A stretch of 64,000 bases of DNA from NCBI GenBank assembly GCA_030407315.1, contig JALQPE010002925.1, forward strand, positions 1 through 64,000. The letters are read 5' to 3'. The stretch's first letter is position 1, and every line of letters begins with the position of its first letter. The position numbers and the translations under genes are program-made. The notes beneath the pieces are model-generated. The model saw only the letters and a list, made by a program, of their open reading frames with translations, was not told the origin of the DNA and did not search any database. Source of the DNA: Asparagopsis taxiformis (Eukaryota > Rhodophyta > Florideophyceae > Bonnemaisoniales > Bonnemaisoniaceae). Positions 44,349-55,625 of this stretch are shown here, one piece after another.

Positions 44349-46268
44349 TTAAGATCGCTTATCAGGTTTGAAATCTGGTTGTTGTCCGGAATCATTAGAA
44401 AACATGCACTTCCTTTTCTTCAAACACCCCTGAGTTCGTGGGTTTTCCTTAAGCTTCAACTTGTCTTTGCACTTTATAGATGGAAGAATAAGGCGTGAAG
44501 ACTCCAGGATCTCGCCATTATCTGGTAGAATTCCCTTTTCGCTAACAACAACCATGCTTACGGAGACTGTGGACTCCTTAATATCTTTGCGGTTTTCCTC
44601 ACTTTCCAGCGTACTTCCAGTGCCATTATTTTCATCAAGGGAACAATGAGAAATTGGTAATGCTTTGAAGCGCTTTTTCATCGGAGCTGGATCAGTTTCG
44701 GGAAGTTCACAATCACCTTCGGCTGCTTCAGCAGAGGCAAGCAGCCAATGCTTCTTATTCGACCGCAGAGTTAATCGTCCTTCCGATTCCAGGCGAGTGG
44801 ATTCCTCCTCGGCAATGAACTCCCTATCTAATCGAGACTATCTGCTCTTGGAGATTTTCCGACTTCCAAGTACAGATGAGCCTGGAACATAAAGCTTGAA
44901 ATCCAACGACGGATCTCGTTTCGCTTGCTCCTTGTTCGTATTAGCCTTCTTCTCTGCATCCCTAGATGCGTTACTAACACGAGGACTCTTTCCCTCGTTT
45001 GATCGTTCCCTTTCCAGTAGCCCCCACCACCTATTCGAAACTATGTTTGCGTTGTCCAGGGCGCAAGAATCTTTCCGCCGCGTAGGAACTCGTTCCGGCC
45101 GTTCGCGAATTCGATGCTCTCGTTTTCGACGCGACGTTTCCAGAGCTGGCTCAGTTTCTGATTTAGAACTAGACCCAACTGATATTTGATTGTGTTGTTG
45201 CTACTGACGCGTCTCAACCTTTGTTGACTTTGCTTTCGGTTCTGAAGGTTCATCGTGCGGAGGAGTTGATGAAGCTTTTGGAGATGGTGCATTCCGTAAT
45301 TGGGACGAGACGCGAGGAGTCTTTGGGCGTCCAGGATGTGTCGCCTTTGGAGAGCTACCGGCATCTACAGTACGAGGCTTTTTCTTTCTCTTTCTTGCTC
45401 CTCCGTTCTGGCGAACAACTTCATCGTCTGTTGAACCTTTCGTTCTTCGCGGGACATGCCACGAGCGGTCGCCATGTCAGATCCTGATGTATCAATCTCG
45501 CCTGATATCTCTGGCATGGAAGCATCTGCACGTGCGTGTACTTCGAATTGATCCAGTGAGAGAGATTGTTGTCAGGCACGTTTTTGTGTATTGCCGCGTC
45601 CTGAACCTTGCCCATGGGATCGAGAATTCGATGGTTCGGCTAGTGCCTCACTATAAAGTACAGATGTTTCACGCCTTCGCTCAGATGCTCCATCAGTCAG
45701 TGCATCGCCAGAACTAAAATGCATATGTCTAAGCGTGTTTTCTAGTTTGTCTGTCACATCGCTTCGATTTTGATCCAGCAACACAGAAAGCCCTTCGATT
45801 ATGCTGGAGCGATGCTTCGCAAACTGATTTCTAGACAGAGCGGCATATCGCCGGTATGCCTCACTCCTGGAAAGTTTTATTCCCAAACGCTTCTGCTTCA
45901 AATCCGCGGAAAAAATTTCTCAACTCGACAGGCCGGACAGCAGCAAGTGCGACATCAGAATCACGACGCTCTTTCCCATCCCTCTGCGCAAAGTGTCGTT
46001 CCTTGTATTTCGGATGTGCAATGCAAGTGATACGCATTTCTTTCGGACGACAAATATTGCAGTAGTACTCTTGCAGAACTTCGCTTGTGCGACGAAAGCC
46101 CATGCACTTGGAATGTTGCCAAGTATTGCACTGATCGCATGCAACCATGAATGAAGAATTTGCGGTGGATTTGCAAGGGCATCTTGTGATCTCCGAATCG
46201 TTGCACGCATCGTCTTGGTCTACATAATCCTCTCCATCTTCTTCGGCAGATCCTGCATCTGCGTCCAT
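44349..46268 (-). pseudogene. PHD-finger chromatin protein (MLL5/SETD5/Set3-like), with frame breaks
   Basis: Starts MDADAGSAEEDG at 46268. The acidic N terminus is followed by a complete C4HC3 PHD finger: C30, C32, C44, C47, H52, C55, C70, C73, including MVACDQCNTWQHSKCMGF. PHD fingers of this kind read methylated histone H3 lysine 4. After a frame change near 45.88 kb comes a helical segment (SEAYRRYAALSRNQFAKHRS). A stop separates this from GMSREERKVQQTMKLFARTE (about 45.45 kb), which resembles the SREERK..F.R.E motif of MLL5/SETD5 proteins. KKHWLLASAEAA and PAPMKKRFKALP near the 3' end again recall that family. No SET domain is seen between PHD and SREERK. Several frame changes and stops indicate a pseudogene, unless some are introns. 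Confidence 0.7.
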
Positions 46269-46279
46269 TTCGCTTACCT

Positions 46280-47135
46280 ACATCGTCATCAGCCTGGAAC
46301 GGAGTGTGTGGATCGAACGGCTCCTTGATTTAGAGAAGGATGATGCAAGCATTCAAATATTCCTGGTACAACGCGTCGAAATGAACCCATGTCGCATGGT
46401 CGCGTGGAGTTGTAATGAATTCATTCCGCTTAAGCGGAACGGTGTATCATCATCGTAAATTTCACGTCCACGTAAATCAAAAGCGTTTTGCACATCTATC
46501 CAGGATGCCCAAGATGTCATATAATCGTGTTTCGGCACTGCAACGCGGACACACTTATCCATTCGCATACTACCGTACTGAATGTAGCCATCCGAAATTT
46601 TCTGTGCATCTCGGATACCTTTCGTGCCTACGAGTAGGAACTGAGACAGATACCGGCCGATGTTCTCAACGATCGTCACACCACAGAATACATTTTTCTT
46701 GGTATGCGGACCCTTCAGTCCAGCAATCTCTTCATCTGTCAATGTAGACGGACGCTGTGAAGGCTGCTCATTGAACTATACCCAACGAATGCGACTGATG
46801 GAAACTGCAGCTGTATTTCCATCACGTTCAAACTCTGTGAACGGCACATCACGAAGAAGAGCCATACAATAGCTCTCCGTAATCTCTGTGACGAGTTTAT
46901 CACTTTCGAGTTTCGGCGCCGGTGGCATGGTGACAGCTTGGGCATCAGTGCCTTCTAGATCGTATGTGAGACCAGCGGCCATGGATTCCCAGGCGCTCGT
47001 ATCGGCGAAAGGGTGCTTGTCACTCTTGGAAGCAATACCAGATATGCAGCGAGGATCCTCATCGATTCAAAGTTTACGGCGTCTCAGCTCGAGAGGGCTC
47101 TCAAATCGTTCAGTGTCGGAGGAACTGAGTGATCT
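46280..47135 (-). pseudogene. Vanadium-dependent bromoperoxidase fragment
   Basis: Minus strand, several frames. In order: DPRCISGIASKS, GLTYDLEGTDAQAVTMPPAP, ESYCMALLRDVPFTEF, GRYLSQFLLVGTKG, IQYGSMRMDKCVRVAVPKHD, YMTSWASWIDVQNAF, then after a frameshift RDHATWVHFDALYQEYLNA and EPFDPHTPFQADDDV. These follow the conserved middle of red- and brown-algal vanadium bromoperoxidases block by block; the enzymes oxidise bromide with hydrogen peroxide. The fragment stops at DDDV, immediately followed by GTAAGC. The C-terminal part with the vanadate-binding histidines is absent. Stops and frameshifts confirm a pseudogene. This is the best organism marker in the window, because such gene families are typical of florideophyte red algae. 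Confidence 0.88.
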
Positions 47136-47139
47136 CGTA

Positions 47140-47680
47140 TTCAAAGTCCAATTGGATATGTTGTCCAGCTTTGGGGTCGTGTGAAGAGAGTGCATACCGA
47201 GGCGCGCAGATGGCAAGAAGTTTTCGTTTCGGAAAGTATGGGATCCTATAATCAGTTTGATAGTGGATTTCGAACTTGCCGTAATGGAAATATTCAACCC
47301 GTCCCAGGTGTGCTACTGTTCTGCAGCCCCTGCCGGAATGGGTTGGAGATAGATAGACACCTTTCAGCGTATGTGGACACAAATTCAATTTCAATTGGCT
47401 GGAAAATTCAAAACTCAGGTACTATCATAACTTGTAATCCAAAATATCCAGTCTCTGATATATATCCCCTGCCTTCGCTGAATAAAAGTGGAATCACACA
47501 ACTACTTCAATGCATTAATGGAACGTTTGGCTTACCTCTTTAATTGAATGGAAACGGCGCGTGAGTTTCCCACAGTATTTGACCCTCATTCCCAAACTGC
47601 AAATTGCTTCCAGAAGTATCATAGCTTCATTGCCTAGCAAAAACCCGACTCTATGCTCCTGGAGCTAAGGTGCCTTGATT
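47140..47680. other. Gene fragment junction region
   Basis: Short minus-strand ORF 47394-47110 (GKFEIHYQTDYRIPYFPKRK) is coding-like but unrecognised and may be the N-terminal part of the bromoperoxidase or another fragment. Otherwise nothing is recognised. Confidence 0.35.
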
Positions 47681-47689
47681 CGAGGTGAG

Positions 47690-48571
47690 CTATATATCGT
47701 GTGTACGCAAGTCATATTCGAAGCTATAGAACACGTGTTCTTTGTTCTCCTTTCCTCTCTGCATTGATGTGTAAAGATAGGCATGCGATTGACTCATTGC
47801 GTACAGGTCAGCGTCTTCTATTCCAAGTTCCGCCTGTGGCAAGTCGCCACGAATAATAAAAATAGAGAATGGAGGAATCTCGATAACTGTAGAAGAGAGT
47901 GTACCAGCTATACTGCTGACGATTTCATGAGGTCCAAACATCATTATATGACTCTTGTCCCATACACGCATATGACATGAGTCGTGTCCAGATATGTATA
48001 TTCCATATTGGGCTTCAAACGTAGAAGGGCACCAGGCAGTGTCTGAATTCTTGTAAGGAATAACAGGGGAGCAGGTTCGAGGTGCTTGACGTGGTGCATT
48101 TTTAGTTCTTCGCATAGCAACAATCCCTTCAGATGGGAACCGTAGAGGTTTTGAATTGTTCCTGTCTTCTATTATACTCTCTCCCAAAGCGCCAATATAG
48201 ACTTCCACTCGCCGCAGACATTTTGCAATAGATTCTGTTTCCGGCATATCCATTTCATCGAAGTTAGCAACATAAATTCCTTCAATATCATGACCATGGG
48301 AACTATTCTCATCTTCGTCGTCCCCCAGAATCACCCATGGACTCGTATCGCCACTACGTGGAAATGCAATGGTGCATTTGCTCAAAATGAAATCAATGTC
48401 CTTGAAAATGTGCGAGCCTTTTGTTATTTCGGGTAAACAAATGTATCCGTTATGCTCCAAGCGAGCAATAATTTGCAACCGGAAAGCATTAAATGACAGA
48501 TCAACATCAGATGATGGGAAAAGGTATAGAGCTGCGCAAGAAGCTGTAATTTCTTGCCGAATAGCAGTCAT
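47690..48571 (-). CDS. 2OG-Fe(II)-oxygenase-like protein lacking the metal ligands
   Basis: Intact 293-codon ORF. The block order matches the pseudogene at 15.5-16.9 kb: EITASCAALYLFPSSDVD, IARLEHNGYICLPEITKGSH, DTSPWVILGDDEDENSS, VEVYIGALGESI, LRFPSEGIVAMRRTKNAP, QAPRTCSP, IPPFSIFIIRGDLPQAE and HAYLYTS, ending EYDLRTHDI. Where the paralogue has QDGHTDF this protein has QAPRTCS, and where it has RGDLYHYG this has RGDLPQAE. Thus the HxD and the distal His are replaced (R, C and Q). If the fold is right, it cannot bind iron in the usual way. An upstream minus-strand stretch, about 48990-48700 (SVRRRSKVSDPAYIPP), may belong to the same locus but is separated by stops. The locus is cut off by LTR2 at 49078. 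Confidence 0.6.
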   Translation of the reverse strand: MTAIRQEITASCAALYLFPSSDVDLSFNAFRLQIIARLEHNGYICLPEITKGSHIFKDIDFILSKCTIAFPRSGDTSPWVILGDDEDENSSHGHDIEGIYVANFDEMDMPETESIAKCLRRVEVYIGALGESIIEDRNNSKPLRFPSEGIVAMRRTKNAPRQAPRTCSPVIPYKNSDTAWCPSTFEAQYGIYISGHDSCHMRVWDKSHIMMFGPHEIVSSIAGTLSSTVIEIPPFSIFIIRGDLPQAELGIEDADLYAMSQSHAYLYTSMQRGKENKEHVFYSFEYDLRTHDI

Positions 48572-49077
48572 TTCCGTTTTGGAAACTACACCTTACCAGG
48601 CCGCATCAGTCGAGCACGCTGTTGGGAGGTCTGAGATGCATGGTACCTTTGGTAGAATATCACATTCAGACCCATTAGACCCTGGGACGACCATTTTTTC
48701 CCCAAACAGGCTGATGAAAAACGTCTTTTTGTCCCGGTGTATTTCTAAGGTGGTATATACGCAGGGTCAGAAACCTTGGAGCGCCTCCGAACTGATACCT
48801 TGTCATTACTACTGTCTCCATTGTTGTCTGGTTCATTAACGTTACTTTCAGACTGACCATTTTTGCTCGAAACAGAGATAACATTGCGCATGAATATTGC
48901 AGGGTCAAAATAATTTGGATCACGAGCATGAGATTTTCCCAGTTTGCATACCGAAGCAGCCTCACCACCCTTGCTTTGGCAACATTAGAATTGTATTGGT
49001 CACCTGTTCCCCAGAGAAGAGCAAATGAAACGACTACATCGACGAGTTGAGCCCGCGTGCATCCGCGCTGAGTTAGT

Positions 49078-49782
49078 TAGTAAGCGAGCGTACGCGTGGC
49101 GAACCGATTACGTGTCACGGTGCACCTGCGCGAACGCGTGCGATTGCGGACCCGGCGCCACGTGTAGCGATTTCGACGAATTTCCCTTTATTTCCCCTTT
49201 TTGGGTTTTTTATGACGAAAGTCTTTTTCCCAAATATTTCCCTTTTGCGTGCGAGCGAGCGGCCGCCGGCCGGCCACGGTAGGACAGCCTGTCCTTTAGT
49301 AGTTAGCTATTAATGGTCGTTCAGCTTCGCACCTTACCAATAAACAGCCAGCATCTTCGCAGCTACGAGTTAAGCGTTTAGCGAATCGCGAGGACCGATT
49401 GCGTTACAACGTTGCGTGCGGGTTGCTCACGATCGCCGACGTTCGCGTGCGCGCTGCGCATAAACCGATCGTCGGACCGCGTCGAACCGCGATAGCGCGC
49501 GTTGCGTCGCACGCCACTAGGCCAGGGATTTACTACCCCTGTGTGGATCGCGTTGTGCTCGAGTTTACTCGGTGATCCCACCCTGAGATCACGGCTTGCG
49601 CCGGCCCGCGAATCCCGTGTTGCGATGGATCCCTACGCGTTCCGCTGTTGTACCACCCGTTCGCCAGCGCGACCGAGCGACGCGCGAACGCAAGTTCAAC
49701 CAGCGCGTTACGGTTCACCTCGCCCTGACACGGCTGCAATTCTAGAACTCCCTTAGCGATCGCCACCCCGGCTGGTCCTACA
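49078..49782 (+). mobile_element. Ty3/gypsy 5' LTR, copy 2
   Basis: About 705 bp from TAGTAAGCGAGCG to GGCTGGTCCTACA, nearly identical to 30997-31720. It is followed directly by retroelement leader sequence (ACTGGTCTCTCGACCTAG, possible primer binding site) and, after about 570 bp, by gag on the same strand, so this is the 5' LTR of the element. The 5' flank is the minus-strand gene fragment at about 49.0 kb. Confidence 0.9.
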
Positions 49783-50359
49783 ACTGGTCTCTCGACCTAG
49801 AATTGCGCGAACCGACGTGCGAACTCAGCGAAGCACAGAAACTCCGCTTGGGGAAAACACGGGACGCCAAACCTATCGCTTACTCTAATTCTTTTTTTAT
49901 CCGTTCGTCGTGCGCGACAGCCAGGGCGATTGACGCGTGCGCGCGTATCGCTATCCCGGAAGCGGTGCTATAGCCTCTCTGTTTTGTACAAATACCCTAC
50001 CCCTACTACGACGATTCGCCGCGCGGAACGACGCGATCGAAGACGCAGCGCGTGCGCGCGCTAGTTCGCAACCATAACGCGGGTTCGGCGGTGCCGAAAA
50101 TATTGGGTTCGCGGACGATCGAGACCCGTCTTCGCGCGTTCCGAGCGAGGAAGAAGCCCTCATGCGAGCGAACTCGTCCCCCTCACCCTTACTACGCGCG
50201 CCCGATACGCAGACAATTTTCGGGAAGCGCTTCCCTTTTTACTTGCCAATTTTTCGACGCGCCGACGAGAGATTTTGAAGCGCGTCGAATTCCCCTTTCT
50301 CCTTCCCCATCATCCCTTTTTCCCTTTTCCCTAGGCGACGATCGAACGCAACCGCGCCG

Positions 50360-52333
50360 ATGGATCCATCCGAACCCGAGCGGTCGAACGCGCCGACCGA
50401 ACTGCCGCCGCCAGTCGCGTCGCAAACGCACGCAGTCGACGCCCTGGTCGCTTCACATATCCCTGACCCTACCGCTTCTCCGTGGCCGCCGTTACCGACG
50501 CAAGCGCTCGCGAGCATCGACGACGACGCGCAAACGTCCGACGATGGCGCCGCAACGAAGCGCCAGGCCGAGTTCCGCGTTTCCGACGTGCATGCTACGC
50601 CGTCCGCAACGCTTCCGAGCTTGGTTCGACAAGTAGTGGACGACCCTACGTTCCAATGCATGCTCCAGGCTGAAGTACGAGCTGCAGTGGACCGCGCTAT
50701 CAAAGGCCAATCACGTGGATTGACGGCTCAGATGAGGGCGCAAGTCCACAACCTAATCGTCACTACGATGGACTCCCGCGAGGAGCACAATATTGAACGC
50801 GCGAACGTCGCTGCGCGCGAAAACCGAACGCGAACCGCAGCGCGCGCGACCCCTACGAACTACGCGCGCGACGCGGACCCCGAAGGATGGCTGGAACTGG
50901 AGCGCCAGGACCTGTCATTCGACTACCACCCGCATTCGGATAGCGACAATGGACCCGCGCATCCCGGGCTGGTAGAGATCCAGCCGTTGAACGAGCTGTT
51001 CACGCGCGCGCTTTCGTATCGCACGTATCGCTTGCGTAATACGAACCGCGCGTTTAACCGAGCAATTGCGAGCGAACTGGCCAACACCGCGAAAATGGTG
51101 CGCCATTCGATGCAAGGAGAGAATTTCACGGGCGCTGACGGAATCGCCGTGCTATCGTTCCTGAAGTATTTCAAGAGCGCATGCGACGACACCGGCGTAT
51201 CCGAAGGCGCAGCGTTGCCGATTCTCAAGTATTTCCTCGCCGACGAGGCGCGCGACACGTTCCAAACGTACGTGGGACGAACGTTCCGAGGAGCGCGCGC
51301 GGGCGTTGCCTCGATTACGTGCTACGCGGAAGCCGTTCAGTGGCTCCTGCTAACCTATGCGCGCGAAGGCGACGTCGTGCAAGCGTATCGCGACGTGGCG
51401 CAATAAACGCAAGACCCGAAGGAAACCGAAACGCAATTCGCTACGAGAATACGACGCCGCGCGCTGCGCTGCGGCGATGCGTTTAGCGAGCGAACGCTTG
51501 TTTCTATTTTCGTCGATGGCCTACGACCCTATGCGCAACACCTCGTGCGGGACGCGCTGTCTCGCGACCCGCGTCGATACACCTTTCGAGAGCTAGTCTC
51601 TATGGCGCAGAGCCACGGGGACACGCACCGAGCGATGACGCCGACGACGAGCGCGCGACCGCTATTACGGCGAACTCCTGCGCTCTACGTGGAAGAAGAC
51701 GAGACACCGACGCTGTAAGCACTGACCGTGGGGCACACCCCGCCATCAGGCTTCTCATCGCCAAACGTCTCAACCTCCGCCGCGACGCCGCACGCTCCGC
51801 GCGAACGGAAGTTCTCGACCCCGAGCCCCATGCGAAGTCCAACCTCGCTTGGCACCCCTTCGTCGAATTATCGCACGCCACGCTCTCGCGACGCATCGCC
51901 CGCCGACCGCTCGCGACGCTTTGCGCATAACGACAACCGAGAACGCGAACGCGCGGGACCGTACACGGCGCACATACCGCGCGCCACTTACCCACCGCCT
52001 ATCGTGAGACAGACGGCCCCGGCCGACACGTCTCGCACAGCGGCGTTCCGCTGTCTGATATGCCGGAAGTTTGGGCACCCCATGGTAAGCTGCCCGCTGC
52101 TCTCATCCGAGCAACAGGCCGCGATTCGCGAGATGCATAGCCACGCGCGCCTAACGCCCGAAGAACTGAACCTGCAGCGTAACGTTCAGGTTTTCGAAGT
52201 TTCCGCGGACGATGACGCACGCGAGCGCGAAAGCGAACGCACGCGCGAAGACGACGCGCACGACGGCGAGCAGCTCACGCCCCACTCGGTTCGCTTCGCA
52301 GAAGACCCGGGAAACGCCTACGAGGAGTCGTAG
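50360..52333 (+). pseudogene. Ty3/gypsy gag (capsid and zinc knuckle) with two in-frame stops
   Basis: One frame runs from MDPSEPERSNAP to GNAYEES*, 658 codons including two internal TAA stops (51404-51406 and 51716-51718). The capsid-type region contains NFTGADGIAVLSFLKYFKSA and LPILKYFLADEARDTFQTYV, then after the first stop FVDGLRPYAQHLVRDALS. A CX2CX4HX4C zinc knuckle, CLICRKFGHPMVSC, lies at about 52053-52094. The family packages element RNA into particles. Both stops follow from a single C-to-T change in a CAA codon. The GC content is clearly higher than in the DNA to the left. Confidence 0.85.
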
Positions 52334-52377
52334 CGGGTGGGCCGACTCCTCTCCACTCAACGGACACGCGACGCGCG

Positions 52378-55300
52378 ATGACGCAACCGCCGCGCGAAAA
52401 ACCGCCTCCGTTACCACCCGAAACAGTGGTCCTGTTTCAGACCCCTACCGCGAACTACAAGCTCGAGATTCGCGTTGGATATAATCTACGCACGGCCACC
52501 GCGGTGACCGCTGTGCTTGATACCGGCGCGGGCCCGAGCCTCATTCGCGAGAACGTATTAGGCGCTGATTGGAAGCGCCACGCTACGCCGCCAACGCTGC
52601 GTTGCGCGATTATCGACGCGAATGGACGACACCTCGCGCCGAACGCGTCGTTGCGACTTAGCGTTCTTCTAGGTGCCCGCGCGCACCTTCAAACTTTCCT
52701 GGTGATGCCGCGCTTATCCGTCCCTTGCATTCTGGGAGCAGACTTCATCGACCGTGTGGTTCGGATGATCTATACTGGGCCGCAGCGCGCGTTGCGAACC
52801 CGCTATGGAGACCACGTTCCGATGCTCCCGCGCACGCCGACGAAACCGCGCCGCGCACCGACCCCCAACACTACCCGACCAACAGATTTCGCACCAATCC
52901 GCGTTGCGCGCCGCACGTCGATTCCGCCGCACGCGACGCGAGCTATCGAAGTCACCACGGGCGCTGACGGACGCTGCATCACGATACCCGCCACCGACCT
53001 CTACGGGCAGAAGTTGCTTCGTCTAGCCAATGGTGAAACGCAGGTTAAACGGAACATGCCCTTCAGTATGCATATGCACAACGCCGGCACCCGCCTATAG
53101 GTATTGCCCAAAGGCATGATGGTGGGCGCCGCAGTGCCCAACCCCGTAGGTTGCCTACAAGTTGCACAAGAGGCACCGACCCCGCAAGACCGACCGCCCG
53201 ACGATGCGACGCCACGCAACGCGACGAACCCGCCGGACCCGCGCGAAACCGACGGGATTGCGAACGCGACGCCGCACTGGGAAGACCTCTTACGCGCGAC
53301 GCTACGCGATGAGCGAGTAGACGACGACCTACACGCGCGAATTATCGAGATGCTGCGAAAGCACGAGCGAATGTGGAATGGCACGCTTGGAGCCATCCAC
53401 GCGACAGAACACCGCATCGAACTGGTTCCGGGGGCGACCCCCGTCAACCAACCGCCGTACCGCGCCGGACACGCGTCGCGCGAAATTATCCGTACGCAAG
53501 TGGATAAGATGCTCCGCGCTGGAGTGATCGAACCTGCTACATCGGAATGGGCGAGCCCGGTCGTAGTCGTGCCTAAGAAGGACGGGACTTCCCGCTTCTG
53601 CATCGACTACCGCCGCTTAAACGCCGCCACCGTCAAGGACGCGTATCCGATTCCGCGCATGGACGATTGCGTCGATTCGCTCGGTAACGCGACGGTTTTC
53701 ACTACGCTGGACTGCAACTCGGGATACTGGCAGATCCCAGTAGCGCACGCCGACCGCGACAAGACTACGTTTACGTCGCATGTTGGTACGTATCGCTTCC
53801 GCCGTATGCCCTTCGGACTATCGAACGCGCCCGCGACGTTTCAGCGCGCGCTTGACATCTTGCTCGCAAACGTGAAGTGGCAGCACTGCCTTGTCTACCT
53901 GGATGACGTAATTATCTTCTCCGCCGACGTAAATGCGCACGTGCATCACGTCGACGAGATACTGGGAATCCTCGGACGCGCTGGCGTTTCGCTTAAATTT
54001 GCGAAGACCGAGTTCTTCAAGCGCTCGGTAGACTACCTGGGACATACTATTTCGCCTGTAAAGCTATCCGTACCGACGACGAAATGCGACGCGCTGCGCG
54101 ATGCGACGTATCCGACGACGAAAACGCAGCTGCGCAGCTTTCTGGGAACTTGCAACGTATACCGCCGATTCGTCGAAAAATTCGCGTTCGTAGCTGCGCC
54201 GCTTACGCAGCTGTTGAAGAAGGACCAAGGAGACAACCTACCCGCGCCGACGCCAGAGCAAACGCGCGCGTTCGAATCATTGCGACGAGCGATGCTATCT
54301 CCGCCTATTCTTCGCCTACCGCGCGAGGGACACCCATACGTGCTCGATACCGACGCGTCGCAAGGACAAATCGGATGCGCATTATTACAGCTAGACGCAG
54401 ACGAAGACACATTACATCCAGTCGGATACTGGTCGCGCACGCTCAACGATGCGGAGCGAAATTATTCGACGACGGAACGCGAATGCCTCGCGGTGGTATG
54501 GGCAGTGCTACTACTACGCGCGTATCTAGAAGGACGGAAGTTCACGGTTCGCACGGACCACAATTCGCTGCGCTGGATTCTAAACATGACCTCTGCGGAA
54601 GGACGACTCGCGCGCTGGCGATTGCGACTCGCCGAGTTCGAGTTCGACGTCGAATATAAAAAGGGTAAACGCCATGTTATCCCCGACGCGCTCTCGCGAA
54701 TGGCCACGCGAAGCGGCGACGAGACGGAAATACCGGACGAGATATCCTGCTTCGACGCCGCGAACATCGTTGAACCGCACGCGGACGCTTATGCGCGAAC
54801 CGATACCGCGCTACTATGCGACTACGCAGAATACTACCCGAGTTTGGACTGCCTACTGGCAACTCGGTCGTGCATCGAACCGCCCGTGTCCACTGACGAG
54901 TGGATACGCGAGCAGGCGACGGACGAATTCTGCCAAAACGCGAAACGCGACGTCGAAACCGCGCCGCAGTCGCGCTTCCACCTGTCCCCCGATGGGATAC
55001 TTATGAGGACCGCGCCGCTCGACGACGCCACGCAGATAGTCGTGCCCGAAGCGATTAAGGGGCGCATTTTGCGGGCGAACCATTACGCGGTAACTGCAGG
55101 ACATCCGGGCGCGCGACGCATGTATGATGCAATCCGACGCGCGTACTACTGGCCGATGATGAGCGTAGACGTCTACACTACGGTGAGACAGTGCGACGCG
55201 TGCGCACGTAACCGCGTTACGCAATATCGCCATACGAACGCCCTGAAGCTATTCCCCGCGACGCGCCCGCTCGAAGACGTCGCTATCGATATCCTTGGGC

Positions 55301-55625
55301 CGCTGCCCGAGACTCCGCGCCAACGCCGCTTCGTACTCGTAATCGCCGACCGCTATAGCAAACTCTGCCGACTCATCGCGCTCGGACGCGTATCCGCGCT
55401 CGCCGTTGCGAAGGCATTTTGCCGAGATTGGGTTTTCGTCTATGGACCGCCGCGCACGCTACTTTCGGACAATGGGCCGCAATTCCGCTCGAAGCTGTTC
55501 CAGGAGACTTGCGCGCTGATGGGTACGCGAAACATATTCACGACGACGTACCATCCGCAATCGAACGGACAAGGCGAGCGCATGAACCGCACCATCGTCG
55601 CGACGCTGCGTCATTATGTAGATGA
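52378..55625 (+). pseudogene. Ty3/gypsy protease-RT-RNaseH-integrase polyprotein, truncated
   Basis: The protease motif VLDTGAGPSLI is at about 52513-52545 (active Asp near 52519). A TAG at 53098-53100 interrupts the otherwise open frame. The reverse transcriptase follows: RFCIDYRRLNAATVKDAYPI, FTTLDCNSGYWQIPVA, RMPFGLSNAPATFQ and LVYLDDVIIFS (catalytic YLDD near 53.90 kb). RNase H has YVLDTDASQGQIGCALLQ and FTVRTDHNSLRWI. Integrase has an HHCC finger (HYAVTAGHPGA, CDACARNR) and a core with AIDILGPL, LLSDNGPQF and SNGQGERMN, spacing Asp-x35-Glu. Homology stops after ATLRHYV at about 55620. The C-terminal integrase domain, polypurine tract and 3' LTR are missing, replaced by sequence of another element. 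It belongs to the chromovirus/gypsy class in the wide sense; no chromodomain remains visible. Confidence 0.93.
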
